From positions 186,001-250,000 of the forward strand of contig NZ_SACL01000002.1 of assembly GCF_004005855.1 (NCBI RefSeq): a DNA stretch of 64,000 nt, written 5' to 3'. The notes under the pieces are model-generated. The model made no database searches and had not been told where the DNA came from. It saw only the letters and a program-made list of their open reading frames with translations. Position 1 is the first letter of the stretch; every line of letters starts with the position of its first letter. This DNA comes from Rhodovarius crocodyli (GTDB lineage: Bacteria; Pseudomonadota; Alphaproteobacteria; Acetobacterales; Acetobacteraceae). The position numbers were made by a program, and so were the translations under genes. Of the stretch, positions 61,543-64,000 are shown piece after piece.

Positions 61543-62343
61543 TTACGGAGTGTCCACTTTGTCCAGGAATTCCAGCAGCATCGCGTTGAATGTGTCGGGG
61601 ACCACGGCCGTGAAGGCATGGGCCCCGTGGGGCACCTCCCTCACCACGGAACCGGGGATCAGCGCCGCCAGTTCCTCGCCCAGATAGGCCGGCACCAGCG
61701 CGTCGTCGCGGGAGATGGCGATCAGGGTGGGGGCCGCGATGCCGCGCAGCGCGTCGCGCCCGTCAAAGCCCAGGAACATGCCGATCCGGTGGTTCATCGT
61801 CTCGATGGGCGGGAAATGCGCGAGGATCTTCGCCTCATCCGCATCCAGATGCGCGGTGTTGCGCGCGATCCATTCGGGCGGGAACAGGAAGATGGGCTGG
61901 GCGCGCACATAGGCCTGCGGGCCCTGGCTGGCCAGGATGCCCTGCCGCACCTCGAAGCAGCGGCGTAGATAGTCGTCGGCATGCGCCCAGCCGTTCACCA
62001 CCGTCAGGCTGCGCACGCGGTCGGGGTGCAGCAGGGCGAATTCCAGCCCCACGATGCCGCCGATGGCATGGCCCACGACATGGGCGGCCGGGATGTCCAG
62101 CGCGTCGAGCACCGCGGCCATGTCCTCGGCCATGCCGGCCAGGTCGCGCGGGGGCAGGTGGCGGGTGCTGCGCCCGGTGCCAGCGTGGTCATACAGAATG
62201 ACCTGGTGCGTGCGCGACAGTTGCTCGACCTGCGGGGTCCAGAAGCTGCCGCTGCCGCCCATGCCGGCCGAGAACAGGATGGGCGGGCCGCTGCCGTGGC
62301 TTTCGTAATGGATGGCCGCGCCATCCCGTTCCACCGTCGGCAT
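61543..62343 (-). CDS. rutD: RutD-like alpha/beta hydrolase
   Basis: A 266-aa alpha/beta hydrolase with strong resemblance, as recalled, to E. coli RutD (putative aminoacrylate hydrolase or carbamate hydrolase of pyrimidine breakdown). Shared stretches include SAGMGGSGSFW, YDHAGTGRS, VVGHAIGGIVGLEFAL, VNGWAHADDYLRRCFEVRQ and FLFPPEWIARNTAHLDADE. As in RutD the nucleophile-elbow position reads GHAIGG, with Ala where a catalytic Ser is normal. His in PHGAHAFT is kept. The start is ATG 62343, two bases after the RutC-like stop. Confidence 0.82.
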   Translation of the reverse strand: MPTVERDGAAIHYESHGSGPPILFSAGMGGSGSFWTPQVEQLSRTHQVILYDHAGTGRSTRHLPPRDLAGMAEDMAAVLDALDIPAAHVVGHAIGGIVGLEFALLHPDRVRSLTVVNGWAHADDYLRRCFEVRQGILASQGPQAYVRAQPIFLFPPEWIARNTAHLDADEAKILAHFPPIETMNHRIGMFLGFDGRDALRGIAAPTLIAISRDDALVPAYLGEELAALIPGSVVREVPHGAHAFTAVVPDTFNAMLLEFLDKVDTP

Positions 62344-62345
62344 GT

Positions 62346-62729
62346 TCAGCGCTTGTGCGCGATGGAGGCGATCTCGACCAGCGCCTCGGGCTTCACCAGG
62401 CCGCACTGGATGCAATAGCGCGCGGGCTTCTCGCCCGGGAAATACTCGGCATAGACCGCGTTGATGGCGGCATAGTTGGCCCAGTCGGTCAGGAAGATGT
62501 GGTTGAACACCACATCGGCCATCGAGGAACCGCCGGCCTCCAGCACGCCCTTGATCGTCTCCAGCACATGGCGGGCCTGGGCGGCGGCGTCGCCGACATG
62601 GACCACGTTGTTCTTCTCGTCGAAGGGCAGGGTGCCCGACACGTAGATCACGTTGTCCGCCATCATCGCCGGGGAGAAGGGGGCGATGGGGGTGGGGGTG
62701 CCGGGGGGGATGATCGCGCGTCCGGTCAT
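62346..62729 (-). CDS. rutC: RutC-like RidA family protein
   Basis: A 127-aa YjgF/RidA protein. From ATG 62729 (GAGG upstream) it reads [19 protein letters not shown] and continues with [66 protein letters not shown]. These are the recalled features of RutC, the 3-aminoacrylate deaminase of the Rut pyrimidine pathway, and the length is the same. It is directly coupled to the RutD-like gene. RutA and RutB are not in the window. Confidence 0.85.
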   Translation of the reverse strand: MTGRAIIPPGTPTPIAPFSPAMMADNVIYVSGTLPFDEKNNVVHVGDAAAQARHVLETIKGVLEAGGSSMADVVFNHIFLTDWANYAAINAVYAEYFPGEKPARYCIQCGLVKPEALVEIASIAHKR

Positions 62730-62801
62730 GCTGGCCTCAACAGGTTGAGGGCGCAGCATGCACCGGGGCGCCGGATTACCCCATGGTTATCTGGCGGATG
62801 A

Positions 62802-64000
62802 TCACGCCGCCGGGGCGGCGGGTGCCTCCACCGCAAGCTCCAGCGCGCGCGCGGCGCGCAGAACCAGGTCATCGCGATACAGGGCGGCTGCCAGTTGCAC
62901 GCCGCGCGGCAGGCCGTCCTCATCCGTGCCGACCGGCACCGTGATGGCGGGCTGGCGGGTCAGGTTGAAGGCGAAGGTCCAGGGTGCCCAATCGCGCCAC
63001 AGCGCGTCGCGCGGCTTGATCTGCGGCGCGTCGGTTGCCATCGCCGCCGTGGGCGTGGTGGGGCACAGCACCAGGTCGTACTGCTGGTGGAAGCGCGCCA
63101 TGGCGTGGGCCGCCTCGATGCGCAGGGCCTCCGCGTTCAGCATGCCGATGGCATCGAAATCGCGCTCGGCCTCGGCCACTTCCAGGATGCCGGGGTCGAT
63201 CATCTCCCGCTGCTCGGCCGAAAGCCCCGCGACCAGCTTCGCCAGGGCCACGCCCCAGACGCGGCCGAAGATGTAGCGGGTGTCGGGCATCTCGGGCGAG
63301 GCTTCCTCGACGATGGCGCCCTGTTCCTGCAGCAGAGTGGCCGCGTGGTCCACTGCGGCACGGCCGGCGGGGTCCAGGGGCGTTTCGAAGCCCAGGCGCC
63401 GCACCACCGCCACGCGCAGCCCGCGCACGCCGTCCTCGATGCCCGCCAGCCAGTCGCGTTTGTCCTCCGGCAGGCAGAACGGGTCGCGCAGGTCGTAGCG
63501 GGCCATGGCGCCGAACATCAGGGCCGCATCGCGCACCGAGCGCGTCATGGGCCCGGCCACCGCCACATTGGCGAAGCTGCCATGGGGCCATTGGGGGATG
63601 CGACCGAAGCTCGGCTTGAAGCCCACCAGCCCGCACCAGGCGGCGGGGATGCGGATGGAGCCCCCCGCATCGGTGCCGATATGCAGCGGCCCGAAACAGG
63701 CCGCCCCCGCCGCACCCGCGCCCGAGGAGGAGCCGCCCGGCGTGCGGTCCCGGTTCCAGGGGTTGCGGGTGATGCCGTTCAGCGGGCAGTCGCCCGGCGT
63801 CTTCCAGCCGAATTCGGTGGTCGTCGTCTTGCCGATGATGACCGCGCCCTCGGATTTCAGGCCCATCACCGCCGGCGCGTCGGCGCCCACGGGCTTGGTG
63901 CTGGTGGCGCGGCTGCCGCGCCGGGTCGGGAAGCCCGACAGGTCCAGCAGGTCCTTCACGGTAGCGGGCACGCCGTCCAGCGCGCCCATCGGGCGGCCGG
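62802..64000 (-). CDS. Amidase signature family protein, 5' end cut by window
   Basis: At least 399 residues, running off the right edge (start lies beyond 64000). The full Ser-cisSer-Lys set is visible: catalytic Lys in LDGVPATVKDLLD, the Gly/Ser-rich loop TPGGSSSGAGAAGA and the nucleophile region TDAGGSIRIPAAWCGLVGFKPSFGR. These enzymes hydrolyse amides such as ureido or carbamoyl compounds. It precedes rutC-like and rutD-like genes by 72 bp on the same strand, so it may make the substrate that they process (inference). Confidence 0.92.
   Translation of the reverse strand, partial: GRPMGALDGVPATVKDLLDLSGFPTRRGSRATSTKPVGADAPAVMGLKSEGAVIIGKTTTTEFGWKTPGDCPLNGITRNPWNRDRTPGGSSSGAGAAGAACFGPLHIGTDAGGSIRIPAAWCGLVGFKPSFGRIPQWPHGSFANVAVAGPMTRSVRDAALMFGAMARYDLRDPFCLPEDKRDWLAGIEDGVRGLRVAVVRRLGFETPLDPAGRAAVDHAATLLQEQGAIVEEASPEMPDTRYIFGRVWGVALAKLVAGLSAEQREMIDPGILEVAEAERDFDAIGMLNAEALRIEAAHAMARFHQQYDLVLCPTTPTAAMATDAPQIKPRDALWRDWAPWTFAFNLTRQPAITVPVGTDEDGLPRGVQLAAALYRDDLVLRAARALELAVEAPAAPAA

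Noticed and set aside
1-64000. tRNA, rRNA, CRISPR arrays, insertion sequences, phage genes
   Set aside because: Looked for cloverleaf-like GC-rich segments, regularly spaced repeats and transposase or integrase motifs; none found. The dispersed intergenic repeats are irregularly spaced and structured, unlike CRISPR.

Overview
The window is a 64-kb chromosomal stretch from a high-GC alphaproteobacterium. The best guess is Acetobacteraceae or a related Rhodospirillales group (Roseomonas-like). This rests on strong G/C third-position bias, seven tripartite-tricarboxylate-type binding proteins (TctC/Bug), UPF0262, DUF983 and DUF6311 genes, urea and branched-chain amino-acid ABC cassettes, and an alphaproteobacterial suhB/mmgR-like small RNA. 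The assignment is made by eye and no search was run. I see no tRNA, rRNA, CRISPR array, phage or transposase.

Layout. 1-4.5 kb: end of a peptide ABC transporter (binding protein, two permeases) followed by a prolyl-oligopeptidase-family enzyme. 4.5-13.5 kb: surface-polysaccharide cluster (DUF6311 membrane protein, phosphoglycosyl transferase, flippase, four glycosyltransferases, a sugar-type oxidoreductase). 13.7-20 kb: a TctC protein, a DksA-type zinc-finger protein, and a minus-strand run of DUF72, DoxX, LysR, redoxin and DsbD. 20-26.8 kb: hisS, a TonB-dependent receptor divergent from a GMC oxidoreductase, and another TctC. 26.8-31.5 kb: a complete livKHMGF-type ABC operon. 31.5-34 kb: an ABC-F ATPase with a candidate leader-peptide attenuator, and an Asp/Glu/hydantoin racemase-family gene. 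34-37.8 kb: DUF983, UPF0262, acpS, lepB, rnc and era. 37.8-44.9 kb: a two-domain glycosyltransferase-like protein, ilvD, and TctC-FAH hydrolase-TctC-bolA. 44.9-48.1 kb: MBL hydrolase, a peptide-type binding protein and an EamA exporter. 48.3-53.5 kb: urtABCDE, with all genes joined by 4-nt overlaps. 53.5-59 kb: lytic transglycosylase, suhB/mmgR-like sRNA, TctC, and TetR divergent from an EmrAB-type pump across two near-identical operators. 59-64 kb: minus-strand run of amidase (cut by the window end), RutC-like, RutD-like, two TctC genes and an unknown small protein.

The coding content is mostly solute capture (peptides, branched-chain amino acids, urea, carboxylates) plus house-keeping genes. 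The most unusual material lies between genes. There are two families of structured intergenic repeats, three copies each. One is AT-rich, about 86-120 bp, made of paired hairpins. The other is GC-rich, about 153-158 bp, with CCCCGCCA/TGGCGGG ends. Every convergent gene junction with a gap over 20 bp carries one of them. A small RNA with its own promoter and terminator lies at 54.4-54.5 kb, and a 17-codon ORF with a strong Shine-Dalgarno sequence overlaps a hairpin upstream of the ABC-F gene. No intergenic gap exceeds 300 bp.
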